A DNA stretch of 64,000 nt, taken from Tamaricihabitans halophyticus. GTDB lineage: Bacteria; Actinomycetota; Actinomycetes; Mycobacteriales; Pseudonocardiaceae. The DNA lies in NCBI RefSeq assembly GCF_004340875.1, contig NZ_SLXQ01000010.1:1-64000 (forward strand), read 5' to 3'. The translations under genes were made by a program, and so were the position numbers. The notes beneath the pieces are model-generated. The model worked only from the letters and a program-made list of their open reading frames with translations. It was not told where the DNA came from and did no database searches. Of the stretch, positions 42,771 through 52,364 are shown in pieces (position 1 is the stretch's first letter; each line of letters begins with the position of its first letter).

Positions 42771-44189
42771 GTGACCGTGCAGGAACCCGACGAGCTGGCC
42801 GATACGCTCGATCGTGCCTATCGGCTGATCCTCGGCCGTCCGGCCGATCCGGATGGCGCCACCGGATACCTCGTGGCGCTGCGCGCGGGCGAACTGGACA
42901 TAGCGGATGTCTGCGCGACACTCGCCGGCTCCGCCGAGTTCACCGAACGACTGCGTCCCACCACACCGACCGAGGAGGCGGTGGACGGCCCGGCGCCTGC
43001 CGACGATCCGGACTGGGTGGATGTGGCCGAGCTGATCAACACGACGAGCGTTGCCGAACTCGCGGAGACCGCGGAGAACTATTTCCGTGCCGTGGAGGAT
43101 CCGGACAACCTGCTCGCCAAGCCGGTGAAGGACGCGGGCGAAGCGCCGGACCTGTTTGTCACCTTCGGCCAGGTGCTACGCGGACTGCAGGTGCTACCTG
43201 GGATGACGGTGCTTGATTTCGGCGCGGGGACCTGCTGGACAAGTCGGTTACTCGCCCAGCTCGGCTGCCGGGTCATCGCGCTGGACGTATCCCCGACGGC
43301 CCTGGAGTTCGGTCGCCAGCTGTTCGACCGGCAGCCGCTCATTGGTGCCCAGCCCACGCCCGAGTTCCTTGTCTTCGACGGTAAACACATCGACCTGCCG
43401 GACGCCAGCGTGGATCGCGTGCTGTGTTACGACGCGCTCCATCATGTGCCCAATGTGGACGAGGTGATCACCGAGCTGGCTCGGGTGCTCCGTCCCGGTG
43501 GTATCGCGGCCTTCTCCGAACCGGGCGAAGCGCACTCCGCGCATCCGCAATCCCAGTACGAAATGCGGCACTACGGCGTGCTGGAAAACGATCTGTCCAT
43601 TACGGATATCTGGCAGACCGCGGGCAACGCCGGTTTCACCGAGCTACGGCTGTGCTTGCTCGACATCAATCCACAATGGGTCGATCTAGCCACCTTCCAG
43701 GACATTGTTGCCGGCCGCGCGGGTACCGACTGGTTTGTCGACGCCACCCGCGCGGCCGTCGGCAGTCGCCGAATGTTCTGGCTGCGTAAGGTTGGTACCG
43801 AGCCGCTGGACAGCAGGGCAGCGCAGGGGCTGGTTGGCGAGCTGGCGATCGACGACCTCGAGGTGGACACGTCGGGCGGGAATCCGGTGTGGACCGGTAC
43901 CTGCCGGGTGCGCAACCCGGGGCCGCGGAGCTGGTTGCCGTCCGACGCGGGCTTCGGCGCGGTTTCGCTCGGTGTACGCCTGCACCTCGGCGACCGGACA
44001 ACGCGAACCCTGGCGCGGATTCCGTTGCCCGGCCACGGGTTTGAGCCGGGACAGGAGACGAGCTTCCCGGTGCGGGTGGAGATCCCCACGCAGCCCGAGC
44101 GCATCACGGCCGTCGAGTTCGATCTGGTCAGCGAGAAGGTTTGCTGGTTCAGCGTGAACGGTTCGCCCGTGGTGACCGTCGGCCTTTAA
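42771..44189 (+). CDS. Multidomain SAM-dependent methyltransferase with N-terminal DUF4214-like domain
   Basis: The 472-residue protein starts with a GTG. Residues 10-60 look like a DUF4214 repeat (LDRAYRLILGRPADPDGATG), known from glycosyl- and methyltransferases of surface glycan loci. Residues about 125-270 are a class I methyltransferase with the SAM loop VLDFGAGTCWTSRLL, acidic strand VIALDVSP and the DALHHVPNVDEVI motif. The last 110 residues (from about 360) are a strand-rich domain of unknown function ending in FSVNGSPVVTV. The target could be a sugar or lipid-linked glycan. No glycan cluster is adjacent. Confidence 0.82.
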   Translation: MTVQEPDELADTLDRAYRLILGRPADPDGATGYLVALRAGELDIADVCATLAGSAEFTERLRPTTPTEEAVDGPAPADDPDWVDVAELINTTSVAELAETAENYFRAVEDPDNLLAKPVKDAGEAPDLFVTFGQVLRGLQVLPGMTVLDFGAGTCWTSRLLAQLGCRVIALDVSPTALEFGRQLFDRQPLIGAQPTPEFLVFDGKHIDLPDASVDRVLCYDALHHVPNVDEVITELARVLRPGGIAAFSEPGEAHSAHPQSQYEMRHYGVLENDLSITDIWQTAGNAGFTELRLCLLDINPQWVDLATFQDIVAGRAGTDWFVDATRAAVGSRRMFWLRKVGTEPLDSRAAQGLVGELAIDDLEVDTSGGNPVWTGTCRVRNPGPRSWLPSDAGFGAVSLGVRLHLGDRTTRTLARIPLPGHGFEPGQETSFPVRVEIPTQPERITAVEFDLVSEKVCWFSVNGSPVVTVGL

Positions 44190-44192
44190 ACC

Positions 44193-45197
44193 TCAGCTCC
44201 GCAGCGGGGTGTGCTCGGCTGGCACCCGCTCATCGGCCGGCGGTGGCGGCGGGGGAGTGCCGGTACCGAATGGCCGACCACCAAGAGCGTCCCTGCCGTG
44301 TGGGGCGAGCCAGTTGGCCAGGTCTGGCCCGGCCGGCACGACTCCGGTGGGATTGACGTCCCTGTGCACCTCGTAATAGTGCTGCTTGATGTGCACGAAG
44401 TCGGTGGTGTCGCCGAAACCCGGAGTCTGGAACAGGTCACGGGTATACGCCCACAGCACGGGCATCTCGCTGAGCTTTGCCCGGTTGCACTTGTAATGCC
44501 CGTGGTAAACCGGGTCAAATCGGGCCAGCGTCGTGAACAGGCGGATATCCGCTTCGGTGATCGTGTCACCCACGAGGTAACGCTGCCCGCTCAGCCGCTC
44601 GGACAACCAGTCCAACCGGTCGAACAGTGCGTGGTAGGCCTGTTCGTAGGCCTGCTGCGTGGTGGCGAAACCGGCCCGGTACACGCCGTTGTTGACGTCG
44701 CGGAAGACAACCTCGTTGACTTCGTCGATCTCCGCGCGCAGCGCTTCCGGGTACAGCTCGGGCGCGCCCTCGCGGTGCAGGGCTCGCCATTCGAGCGACA
44801 GATCGATGGTGATCTGGTTGAAGTCGTTGGTTACCAGCTGACCGGTCGGCACCTCGACGATCGCGGGAACGGTGATTCCCTTTTCATAATCGGGAAACCG
44901 TGCGAAATAGGCTTCCCGAAGCCGCTCGATGCCGAGTACCGGGTCGCGTCCGCCAGGGTCGAGATCGAAGGTCCAACTGCGTTCGTCATGGGTTGGACCC
45001 GCGATTGCCATGGACAGCGCGCCCTCCAGGCCGAGCAGACGTCGCACGATCATCGCGCGGTTCGCCCAGGGACAGGCGCGGCTGACCACCAGCCGATAGC
45101 GCCCGCTTTGCACCGGGTAGCCATCCCTGCCGTCCTCGGTGATGCGCGTCGTCACATAGTTCATGTCCCTGGTGAACTCGCCGGTATCCGCCGTCAT
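44193..45197 (-). CDS. Glutathionyl-hydroquinone reductase-like (xi-class GST) protein
   Basis: I chose the ATG at 45197, preceded by GGAGGA; nine extra codons upstream are possible. The 334-residue protein has the xi-class GST layout: RLVVSRACPWANRAMIVRRL with catalytic cysteine in CPWA (near residue 44), VPAIVEVPTGQLVTNDFNQI, and the helical domain ending with DFVHIKQHYYEVH and NPTGVVPAGP. Family members remove thiol adducts from hydroquinones; actinobacteria have mycothiol in place of glutathione, so a mycothionyl-hydroquinone reductase role is likely. A proline run (GTPPPPPPADE) near the end is an extra tail. Confidence 0.9.
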   Translation of the reverse strand: MTADTGEFTRDMNYVTTRITEDGRDGYPVQSGRYRLVVSRACPWANRAMIVRRLLGLEGALSMAIAGPTHDERSWTFDLDPGGRDPVLGIERLREAYFARFPDYEKGITVPAIVEVPTGQLVTNDFNQITIDLSLEWRALHREGAPELYPEALRAEIDEVNEVVFRDVNNGVYRAGFATTQQAYEQAYHALFDRLDWLSERLSGQRYLVGDTITEADIRLFTTLARFDPVYHGHYKCNRAKLSEMPVLWAYTRDLFQTPGFGDTTDFVHIKQHYYEVHRDVNPTGVVPAGPDLANWLAPHGRDALGGRPFGTGTPPPPPPADERVPAEHTPLRS

Positions 45198-45252
45198 CGT
45201 TCCTCCGTCCTCGGCTTCTCCCACCAGCCTAGCGTTGGACGAGACGCCCCGG

Positions 45253-45870
45253 TCAGTGTTTCAGCTCGCGGAAACTGGGTGCCGCGGCCAACACGGTGCA
45301 GGCCTGCCAGATTCGGATGGCCTCGGCCGGTTCGGGAACGTTGCTGAGCACCGGGCCGAAGATCGTGTGCGGTTCACCAGTTGCCGTGCTGAGCGCCAGG
45401 ATCGGCGTGCCGACCTCGGCCTCGATGCGGCCAACCGCGTCCTGGTGAGACGCGCGAAGCACGGTGTCGTAGTCGGTGCTCCAGCCGGCGCCGGCCAGCG
45501 CGGTGGGTAGCCCGCCGCGGTGTAGCGCCTCCTCGAGATCACCGAGCCATTCGCGTTCCGTGCCGTCCGGTTCCGTCCACAAAGCCCAGTAGAAGGACCG
45601 CAGGGCGGCGCTGCCGTGTTCGTGCCGTACGGCAGCGCCGATCCGGGCGGGAATCCACAGGTAGCCTTCCTCGTCACCCTCCGGGTCGACCTCGCGATGT
45701 TCGTTGAGGATGGAAAGGCTCATGATCCGCCAATGCACCTCGATCGCCAGTTCGCGGGCGACTAGCTCGAGCCAACGGGCCGTGTTCCTGGTGAGTGGGC
45801 AAGCGGGGTCAAGCCAGAAGTCGACGGTCCACGGGCCGTCGCTAGTGGCTGGTTCCGGCACGGTAGACAC
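45253..45870 (-). CDS. DsbA-fold Rv2466c-like oxidoreductase with CPLT active site
   Basis: The 205-residue protein, with a GTG start, aligns along its length with mycobacterial Rv2466c (mycothiol-dependent reductase): VDFWLDPACPL near the start, VHWRIMSLSILNEHRE, IFGPVLSNVPEP and the end SFRELKH. The CxxC site is CPLT, so the resolving cysteine is lost, and the usual cis-Pro threonine loop reads VGTPILAL. It is the last gene of the AraC-VOC-DsbA operon, nine bases behind the VOC gene. It probably acts by a monothiol mechanism or has lost reductase activity. Confidence 0.86.
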   Translation of the reverse strand: MSTVPEPATSDGPWTVDFWLDPACPLTRNTARWLELVARELAIEVHWRIMSLSILNEHREVDPEGDEEGYLWIPARIGAAVRHEHGSAALRSFYWALWTEPDGTEREWLGDLEEALHRGGLPTALAGAGWSTDYDTVLRASHQDAVGRIEAEVGTPILALSTATGEPHTIFGPVLSNVPEPAEAIRIWQACTVLAAAPSFRELKH

Positions 45871-45879
45871 CGGAACATC

Positions 45880-46344
45880 CTATGCGGAACCACCCTTCCA
45901 GCGGTCGATATCCGCCTGGGTGATCTCCACCGGCTGGCTGGCCGGCTGGGTGATACGGAGGTGATTGCCGAACGGGTCACGCAGCGCGCAGTCGATTCCG
46001 TACGGCTGCTCGGTCGGCTCCTCGGTGAACTCGACGCCGTCCGCGCGGAGCTTGTCGTAGGTCGCCTGGCAGTCGTCGGTATTCAGAATCGCGACCGCAC
46101 CGAGAGCGCCCTTGGTCACCAGATCCCTGAGCTGGGCCGCGGTCTCCGCGCTGTGTTGTGGCGATCCTGGCACTTCGAGCAGCAGGTGCCGGTCCGGGTC
46201 GGTGGGAAGCGCGATGGTCAGCCAGCGCATGAAACCCATATCGACATCGGCGGTTACCTGAAAGCCGAGCTTGCCTACGTAGAAGTCGAGCGCCTGTTGC
46301 TGATCGAGAACGGTTACCGAGGTGATGCTGATTTTGCTGAACAT
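45880..46344 (-). CDS. VOC (glyoxalase/bleomycin resistance) superfamily protein
   Basis: The start is the ATG at 46344; sequence upstream in the same frame belongs to the AraC gene's antisense. The 154-residue protein has two beta-alpha-beta-beta-beta modules, with ITSVTVLDQQQALDFYVGKLGFQVTAD at the start, cited here in two parts, and CALRDPFGNHLRI at the end, the usual second metal-ligand strand. Function could be a metal-dependent lyase, isomerase or drug binder. It lies between the AraC regulator and the Rv2466c-like gene with gaps of about ten bases. Confidence 0.87.
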   Translation of the reverse strand: MFSKISITSVTVLDQQQALDFYVGKLGFQVTADVDMGFMRWLTIALPTDPDRHLLLEVPGSPQHSAETAAQLRDLVTKGALGAVAILNTDDCQATYDKLRADGVEFTEEPTEQPYGIDCALRDPFGNHLRITQPASQPVEITQADIDRWKGGSA

Positions 46345-46354
46345 ACTCGGAACA

Positions 46355-46789
46355 CTACGGGCGCGATGACTCCGGCCGCTTATCCAAAACGACCGGTCTG
46401 GTCCACGCCTTGACGAAACAACGCGGAACCTCCAGCGGGCGCGAGTTCGCCCGGTATTCGGTTGGCGAGACGCCGACGATCGTCCGGAAAGTACGGCTGA
46501 ACGTGCCGAGGCTTTCGAAACCGACCTGGCCGGCGACATCGGTCACCTGCGCTTCCGGTTTGCGCAGCAGTGCCATCGCGCGCTCGATCCGGCGTCGCTG
46601 GAGGTACCGGTGCGGTGTTTCGCCGAACGTGGCGCGAAACGAGCGGGTGAAATGCGTGGGTGACATGACCGCGATTCGTGCCAGCGCGGGTACGTCGAGC
46701 GGCTGGTCGAAGTCCCGGTCCATGGCGTCCTTGGCGCGCAGCAGCCGCAGGTTCTGCTCTTCGCGTGGAGTCAGGAAAGCGCTCGTCAC
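46355..46789 (-). CDS. AraC family transcriptional regulator, DNA-binding domain only
   Basis: The 144-residue protein is almost entirely the double helix-turn-helix of AraC: LDVPALARIAVMSPTHFTRSF at about residues 31-51, and VTDVAGQVGFESLGTFSRTFR then VGVSPTEYR. There is no separate sensor domain, as in SoxS/MarA-type activators. It is the first gene of an operon with the VOC protein and Rv2466c-like protein, so it probably controls them in response to a toxic or redox-active compound. Confidence 0.9.
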   Translation of the reverse strand: MTSAFLTPREEQNLRLLRAKDAMDRDFDQPLDVPALARIAVMSPTHFTRSFRATFGETPHRYLQRRRIERAMALLRKPEAQVTDVAGQVGFESLGTFSRTFRTIVGVSPTEYRANSRPLEVPRCFVKAWTRPVVLDKRPESSRP

Positions 46790-46840
46790 GGACTCCAGCC
46801 TACGTTCACCCGGACCGGGGCGCGCGGTTTCCTCGCCCGG

Positions 46841-47815
46841 CTAGCGGCCGAGGATCGTCGAGTTGCCGAACACGAAGGGACTCGCGGCCGATTCGGTCAG
46901 GAAATCCGCGTACGGGCCTGGTTCGAATGGTGCCGCGGCCTCCAGAGTGATGACCGTCTCCGCCGGTAGCCGCAGCTCGACCGCGGCCAGGCTGTCCGGG
47001 ACGCGGTCAGCGTGCCGGAAACCAACGATCGGATGCACCACGGCCGAGCGGGCCATGGTCCACGCAATGGCCACCTGACCTGGGCTCGCGCCCAGCTCAC
47101 CGGCGACCTCGCGGAGCGCGGCGACCACCCGCCGTTGGCGCTCGGTCGGCTCCGCCACCCTGGACGATCCGGTGAGCCCGCCGTGGTCCAACACGCCCCA
47201 CGCCGCGATGCTCAGCCCAAGATGTTCGGCGAGCGGCACGATATCCCGTTCGATATCGCGGTTGACCAGGCTGTACGGCACCTGGATACCGGCGAACGCG
47301 GTCCAGCCGCGCCATTCGGCGAGCAGATCGGCACGGCTGATCACCCAGGCTGGCGTGTCCGATACGCCGATATAGCGGATCTTGCCGGCGCGCACCAGGT
47401 CGTCAAGGGCACGCAGGGTCTCCTCGATGGGCGTGTGCCGGTCCCAGGTGTGCACCCACAGCACGTCGAGATAGTCCGTACGCAGTCGGCGCAGGCTCTG
47501 TTCGAGCGATCCGATGAGGTTCTTGCGGTGATTACCGGCCGCGTTCGGGTCCTGCTGGTCCCTGCTGAGCGTGTACTTGCTCGCGAGCACGAAGCGGTCC
47601 CTTTCGGTCGACGGGAACCGTCCTCGGCCGGCCAGTGCCTCGCCGAGCAAACGTTCGCTGTCGCCGTAGGCCGAGGCCGTGTCCAGCACATTGCCGCCCG
47701 CTTCCGCGTAGGCAGCCACAATGCGCCGGGTTTCGGCCGCATCGCTGAGCGTCATCGCGCCGAGAAACAGCTCCGAAACCCGTAACCCGGTACGCCCGAA
47801 AAGTCGATATCGCAT
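46841..47815 (-). CDS. Aldo/keto reductase
   Basis: The start is the ATG at 47815, giving RYRLFGRTGLRVSELFLGAM, the standard AKR opening. The 324-residue protein has the tetrad residues in NVLDTASAYGDSE (Asp and Tyr), FVLASKYTLSRD (Lys) and VLWVHTWDRHTP (His), and an NADPH-binding end with IVGFRHADRV. It reduces aldehydes or ketones with NADPH, substrate unknown. The gene is divergent from an XRE regulator gene 100 bp away that may control it. Confidence 0.92.
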   Translation of the reverse strand: MRYRLFGRTGLRVSELFLGAMTLSDAAETRRIVAAYAEAGGNVLDTASAYGDSERLLGEALAGRGRFPSTERDRFVLASKYTLSRDQQDPNAAGNHRKNLIGSLEQSLRRLRTDYLDVLWVHTWDRHTPIEETLRALDDLVRAGKIRYIGVSDTPAWVISRADLLAEWRGWTAFAGIQVPYSLVNRDIERDIVPLAEHLGLSIAAWGVLDHGGLTGSSRVAEPTERQRRVVAALREVAGELGASPGQVAIAWTMARSAVVHPIVGFRHADRVPDSLAAVELRLPAETVITLEAAAPFEPGPYADFLTESAASPFVFGNSTILGR

Positions 47816-47915
47816 GCCGTCATCCTCACTGGTCGGCGGGCATCCTGGGAGGCCGTGCCAGGGCCAGCCAGAAGAACGGCGAGCCAGAAGGAAGCCAGCC
47901 AGTAGACTCGCGACC

Positions 47916-48704
47916 ATGGGGCAGACCGCGGCCGGGGCGCTTGGCGATACGGACAACGCCCTTGGCGCGTTCCTGCGCGCCCGCCGCGAAGGCGTACCGC
48001 CCTCGGCGGTCGGTTTGCCGAGTGATCCCGCCCGGCGTACCCCTGGCCTGCGGCGGGCCGAGCTGGCCGAGCTCGCCGGCATGAGCGTGGACTACCTCAC
48101 CCGGCTGGAACGTGGCGCCGACCGTCGGCCATCGCCGCAGGTACTCGGCGCCCTCGCGGACGTACTCCGGCTCACCGAGGACGAGCACGTCCACCTGCTG
48201 CGGCTGGTCAAGGCGGGGGGAGGCATGGGTTGCACGGGCGAGACACCGCCAGCTCCGCGGCCTTCCCTGTGTGCGCTGCTTGACCAGCTCGAACCCGCGC
48301 CCGCGGTGCTGCTCAACCGGTGCGGCGACATCCTCGCCCGTACCGAGGGGTTTCGGGTGTTCGGTGTTCCCGAGGAGCTGACGAACCTTCCCCAGTTCGT
48401 CTTCACCAATACCCGCGCTCGCCGGCTGCTGCCGGACTGGGACGTGATCGCCGACGAGTGGGCCGCCCGGCTGCGTGCCGCGGTGGACCTCGGGGATCCG
48501 TATGCCCGGCTGTTCGCGACCGAACTGGCGCTGCGGGTTGGCGCCGAATTCGTCGCTAGGTACGACCGCGCGACGCGAGTTCCGATGTGGACCGGTACCG
48601 AGCGGTGGGCGGATTCCGCCGGTGTCATCCGCGACTGGCGGTACGAGGCGCTTGGGTTGCCGGAAACCGAGGAGCACCGGTTGCTCGTGTACTTGCCCGG
48701 CTAG
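47916..48704 (+). CDS. XRE family regulator with MmyB-like ligand-binding domain
   Basis: The start at the ATG at 47916 begins the homologous region. The 262-residue protein has an N-terminal XRE helix-turn-helix, LGAFLRARREGVPPSAVG and RRAELAELAGMSVDYLTRLERG (to about residue 70), and a C-terminal MmyB-like domain (about 110-260) with PAVLLNRCGDILA near the start and FVFTNTRARRLLPDWD. MmyB-like regulators bind fatty-acid-like ligands and often control a divergent reductase gene, which fits the aldo/keto reductase to the left. Confidence 0.9.
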   Translation: MGQTAAGALGDTDNALGAFLRARREGVPPSAVGLPSDPARRTPGLRRAELAELAGMSVDYLTRLERGADRRPSPQVLGALADVLRLTEDEHVHLLRLVKAGGGMGCTGETPPAPRPSLCALLDQLEPAPAVLLNRCGDILARTEGFRVFGVPEELTNLPQFVFTNTRARRLLPDWDVIADEWAARLRAAVDLGDPYARLFATELALRVGAEFVARYDRATRVPMWTGTERWADSAGVIRDWRYEALGLPETEEHRLLVYLPG

Positions 48705-48732
48705 CAGGTAGCGGTACCGGCGTCATTGTGTG

Positions 48733-48755
48733 CAACCACCACCACCCGGTGGTTG
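48733..48755. promoter_or_regulatory. 8-bp palindrome upstream of the CoA-ligase operon, candidate operator
   Basis: CAACCACC (48733-48740) and GGTGGTTG (48748-48755) are exact reverse complements around seven bases, about 100 bases before the ATG at 48854. It lies in the promoter region of the five-gene degradation operon and could bind the PucR-type regulator encoded at its far end. It also overlaps the 3' flank of the XRE gene, so a weak terminator is possible. Confidence 0.4.
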
Positions 48756-48853
48756 TTCCGTCCATTGTTGAGGCCCCCGGCCGCTTCTAGCGTGATGTAC
48801 GGCCCGAGCGATCGTCGCGGATCGGGCGTCCAGACGCTTCGGAGGGTCATCTG

Positions 48854-50392
48854 ATGGACCTGGTGAGTTTACTGCGTACCGGTGCCGAACGGTACGCCGA
48901 GCGCCCGGCGATCAGCTGCGATGGTGGTACCCAGAGCTATGCGATGGTCTACGAGCGGTGCTGTCGACTGGACAACGCGCTCGCTGGGCTGGGGCTACAA
49001 CCGGGGGACCGGGTAGCCACCCTGACTGACAACAGCCCGGAGGCCCTCGAGCTGATCCTCGGCATCGCGCTTGGCGGGTACGTGCGTGCTTCGCTGTACA
49101 CGCACAACAGCATCGACACCAACCTCTACCTGCTCGACAGGGTCGGTGCCAGCGTGCTGATCGTGCAGCGCGATCACTACGACACCATCGCCGCGCATCT
49201 GGGCGCGGCGCGCACGCTGCGGCATGTTCTTGTCCTGGATGGTCCCGCGCCAAGCGGGGTGCTCGACTACGCGGAGCTGCTCGCCGCCGCGTCGAATGTG
49301 GACCGAGGAGTCGAGCTGCCGCTGGACGCGCCGCAGACGATCCGCTTCTCCGCGGGCACTACGGGGAAGCCCAAGGGCATCATGCATTCGGTCCGTGCCT
49401 GGACCGGCCTTGGCAGTGAGACGGCGTCCACGCTGCCCGAACTGACCACCGAGGACTGTTATCTCGCCGGCGGCCCCCTTTCCCATGCCACGATCATGCC
49501 GGTACCCGGGGTACTCGCGGCCGGCGGCTCGGTCGTCGTGCTGCGCGCCTTCGACCCTGCCGAGTTCCTGGCCGCGATCGAGCGGCATAAGTGCACGCTG
49601 ACCTTCGGTGTGCCAACGATGGTTCAGCTGGTGGCGCGGCACCCAGCCGCACGGCAGACCGATCTGAGCAGTCTGCGGGCGATCATCTATGGCGGGTCGC
49701 CGATGACCGAGACCGCACTGCACGAGGCGCGCGCCGTGTTCGGCGACATCATGATCCAGCTGTACGGGCAGAGCGAAGGCGCACCGGTCACCTATCTGCC
49801 GCCCGAGGACCACACCGCGCAGGGTGGCCGGCTGCTGCGTTCGGCTGGCAAGCCAACGATCAACTCACGGATCACCATCGTCGACGAGCAGGGCGCCAAG
49901 CTGTCGCAGGGTGAGGTGGGGGAGATCGCGTTCCAGTCGCCAAGCGCGTTCACCGAGATCTGGGGCGATCCAGCGGCGACCCGAGCCCGCAAACTGCCGG
50001 ATGGTTCGGTGCTGACCAGGGATATGGGTTATCTGGACGAGCAGGGTTATCTCTTCCTGACCGACCGCAAGGAAGACATGATCATCTCCGGCGGCTTCAA
50101 CATCTGGCCGGCTGAACTGGAGAACGCGCTGGTCGCCCATCCGGCCGTAGCCGAGGCCTCGGTGGTCGGGATCCCGCACGACAAATGGGGCGAGACGCCG
50201 ATGGCTCTCGTGGTGCTTGTGGACGGTGCCAGTGTTACCGAGGACGAGCTGATCGCCTGGACCCGCGAGAAAGTCGGTCCAGTCAAACGTGTCACCAGCG
50301 TCCGTTTCGGTACGGAACTACCGAAGACTCCGGTGGGCAAGGTGCTGCGCCGGCAAGTGCGGGTCGAGTACGGCCCGCGTGTTACCCAGTGA
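48854..50392 (+). CDS. AMP-forming acyl-CoA synthetase/ligase
   Basis: The 512-residue protein is an ANL-superfamily enzyme: P-loop [20 protein letters not shown]-binding YGQSEGAPV, hinge [16 protein letters not shown] and C-terminal lysine region [10 protein letters not shown]. It activates a carboxylic acid to its CoA thioester. It heads an operon with a thiolase, a crotonase and two SDRs, so the acid is probably then degraded by beta-oxidation-like steps. The substrate cannot be set from sequence; a branched, aromatic or alicyclic acid is possible. GGAGG precedes the ATG. Confidence 0.92.
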   Translation: MDLVSLLRTGAERYAERPAISCDGGTQSYAMVYERCCRLDNALAGLGLQPGDRVATLTDNSPEALELILGIALGGYVRASLYTHNSIDTNLYLLDRVGASVLIVQRDHYDTIAAHLGAARTLRHVLVLDGPAPSGVLDYAELLAAASNVDRGVELPLDAPQTIRFSAGTTGKPKGIMHSVRAWTGLGSETASTLPELTTEDCYLAGGPLSHATIMPVPGVLAAGGSVVVLRAFDPAEFLAAIERHKCTLTFGVPTMVQLVARHPAARQTDLSSLRAIIYGGSPMTETALHEARAVFGDIMIQLYGQSEGAPVTYLPPEDHTAQGGRLLRSAGKPTINSRITIVDEQGAKLSQGEVGEIAFQSPSAFTEIWGDPAATRARKLPDGSVLTRDMGYLDEQGYLFLTDRKEDMIISGGFNIWPAELENALVAHPAVAEASVVGIPHDKWGETPMALVVLVDGASVTEDELIAWTREKVGPVKRVTSVRFGTELPKTPVGKVLRRQVRVEYGPRVTQ

Positions 50393-50411
50393 CGATCGGA
50401 AACCAACCGCT

Positions 50412-51599
50412 ATGAAACGCGTATTCGTTGCCGGTGTCGGCATGACCAAGTTCGACAAACCGGGCAAGCCTGACCCCAACTATCCCGAACTCGCCCAGCA
50501 GGCCGGAACCGCGGCGCTCGCGGACGCCGGAATCAGCTACGCTGATATCGAGCAGGCCTGCGTGGGTTACGTGCACGCCGATTCCACCGCCGGCCAGCGC
50601 GCGGTGTACGGCCTGGGCATGACCGGTATCCCGGTGCTGAACGTGAACAACAACTGCGCGAGTGGTTCCTCGGCGCTGTACTACGCCCGGCAACTGGTCG
50701 CCGGCGGGCTGGCGGACTGTGTACTCGCGCTCGGTTTCGAGAAGATGCGGCGTGGTTCGCTCGGCACCGCGGTTCATCCACAAGCGACCGATCCGGTCGG
50801 GAAGTTCGTCAAGGCGGCGGCCCAGTTGCGGGAGCCAACCGGCGCTCCGGTGGTACTGGAGATGTTCCGCGCGGCGGGGCTGGACCATATGGAGCGGTAC
50901 GGCACCACCCGCGAGCAGTTCGCCAAGGTGGCGGAGAAGAACCACCGGCATTCCGCTGCCAATCCGAACGCGCAGTTCCAGGATGTCTACTCACTCGAGG
51001 AGATCCTGTCGGCGAACCTGGTGTGCGATCCACTGACCAAACTGCAGTGCTCGCCGACCTCGGACGGCTCAGCGGCGGCTATCGTGGTCTCCGAAGAATT
51101 CGTCGATCGACACGGCCTCGCCGATCAGGCTATTGAGATCGTGGCGCAGGCGCTCACGACGGACACCCCGGACGCCTACGACAACGCGTTCAATCTGGTA
51201 GGTAAGGGCGTCAGCGAGCAGGCCGCGCGGCAGGCCTACGCGCAGGCGGAACTCGGCCCTACGGACGTCGACGTGATCGAACTGCACGACTGCTTCTCGA
51301 TCAACGAGATCCTGAGTTACGAAGCGCTCGGGCTGTGCGCGGAGGGCGAAGGCGCGACGCTGATCGATGCCGGGGCGACGACCTACGGTGGCAAGTGGGT
51401 GGTCAACCCTTCCGGCGGGTTGATCTCGAAAGGACACCCGCTCGGGGCGACCGGTCTGGCGCAGTGCGCCGAGCTGAGCTGGCAGCTGCGTGGCGAAGCC
51501 GATCGGCGGCAGGTGGAAGGCGCGCGGGTCGGGCTGGCCCACAACGTCGGTCTTGGCAGCGCCGCCGTGGTGACCATTTACCGTAAGGCGGCCGCATGA
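50412..51599 (+). CDS. SCP2-type thiolase / lipid-transfer thiolase
   Basis: The start is the ATG at 50412, 19 bases after the ligase. The 395-residue protein has the thiolase fold with acylated cysteine in [14 protein letters not shown], then HDCFSINE and the C-terminal [14 protein letters not shown]. The SCP2-thiolase group, HDCFs in place of the usual NEAFA, acts on branched-chain and steroid-side-chain acyl-CoAs, including retro-aldol cleavage. Its stop overlaps the crotonase start (ATGA), showing coupling. Confidence 0.92.
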   Translation: MKRVFVAGVGMTKFDKPGKPDPNYPELAQQAGTAALADAGISYADIEQACVGYVHADSTAGQRAVYGLGMTGIPVLNVNNNCASGSSALYYARQLVAGGLADCVLALGFEKMRRGSLGTAVHPQATDPVGKFVKAAAQLREPTGAPVVLEMFRAAGLDHMERYGTTREQFAKVAEKNHRHSAANPNAQFQDVYSLEEILSANLVCDPLTKLQCSPTSDGSAAAIVVSEEFVDRHGLADQAIEIVAQALTTDTPDAYDNAFNLVGKGVSEQAARQAYAQAELGPTDVDVIELHDCFSINEILSYEALGLCAEGEGATLIDAGATTYGGKWVVNPSGGLISKGHPLGATGLAQCAELSWQLRGEADRRQVEGARVGLAHNVGLGSAAVVTIYRKAAA

Positions 51600-52360
51600 G
51601 TGATCAGGTGTTGTTCGAGCGCCGCGAGCATATCGCGGTGATCACGATCAACCGGCCGGAACGCAAGAACGCCTTCGACCGGGCGACCGCGTACGCGATG
51701 GAAGCGGCCGTGGACACGTTCGAGGCCGATGACGAGTTGCGGGTAGCCGTACTGACCGGCGCTGGCGGCGTGTTCTGTGCGGGTCAGGACATCATCGCCG
51801 CCGGCAAGGGCGAACTCGGGCTGACCGAACGCCGTGGCGGCGGTGGGATCATGGCGCTACCACCGGAGAAGCCGGTGATCGCCGCCGTTGAGGGACATGC
51901 TGTCGGCGGTGGGCTCGAACTCTGCTTGAGTTGTGATCTCGTTGTCGCGGCGAGTACCGCCAAGCTGGGGCTTCCCGAGGCGAAACGCGGTTTTCCCGCA
52001 ATGGGCGGCGGGTTGTTCCGGTTGCCACGGCGGATCCCGTACGCCATCGCGATGGAGGCCGCGATCACCGGGGCTGTCTGGCCGGCAACCAGGTTTCACG
52101 AGCTCGGGTTGGTCAATCGCGTCACCGAACCGGGCGAGGCGTTGTCGGGCGCGCTCGAGCTCGCTGGCGAAGTGGCGGCCGCCGGTCCGGTCGCGGTGCG
52201 CGCGAGCAAGGCCATCGTGCGTCACAGTTCCGAATGGACAGACGAGGACAGCTGGCAGAACCAGCAGCCGTTCGTCGACCAGGTAGTGAATTCCGCTGAC
52301 TACCGCGAAGGAATGACCGCCTTCGCTGAAAAACGTGCACCGGTATGGAAGGGACGTTGA
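51596..52360 (+). CDS. Enoyl-CoA hydratase/isomerase (crotonase) family protein
   Basis: The 254-residue protein has the crotonase core: [13 protein letters not shown] (oxyanion hole), [19 protein letters not shown], and [20 protein letters not shown], where the second catalytic position is Gly-rich rather than a clear Glu. It should hydrate or isomerise an unsaturated acyl-CoA in the degradation pathway of this operon. A four-base overlap joins it to the thiolase gene; the next gene follows after four bases. Confidence 0.92.
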   Translation: MSDQVLFERREHIAVITINRPERKNAFDRATAYAMEAAVDTFEADDELRVAVLTGAGGVFCAGQDIIAAGKGELGLTERRGGGGIMALPPEKPVIAAVEGHAVGGGLELCLSCDLVVAASTAKLGLPEAKRGFPAMGGGLFRLPRRIPYAIAMEAAITGAVWPATRFHELGLVNRVTEPGEALSGALELAGEVAAAGPVAVRASKAIVRHSSEWTDEDSWQNQQPFVDQVVNSADYREGMTAFAEKRAPVWKGR

Positions 52361-52364
52361 GCCG

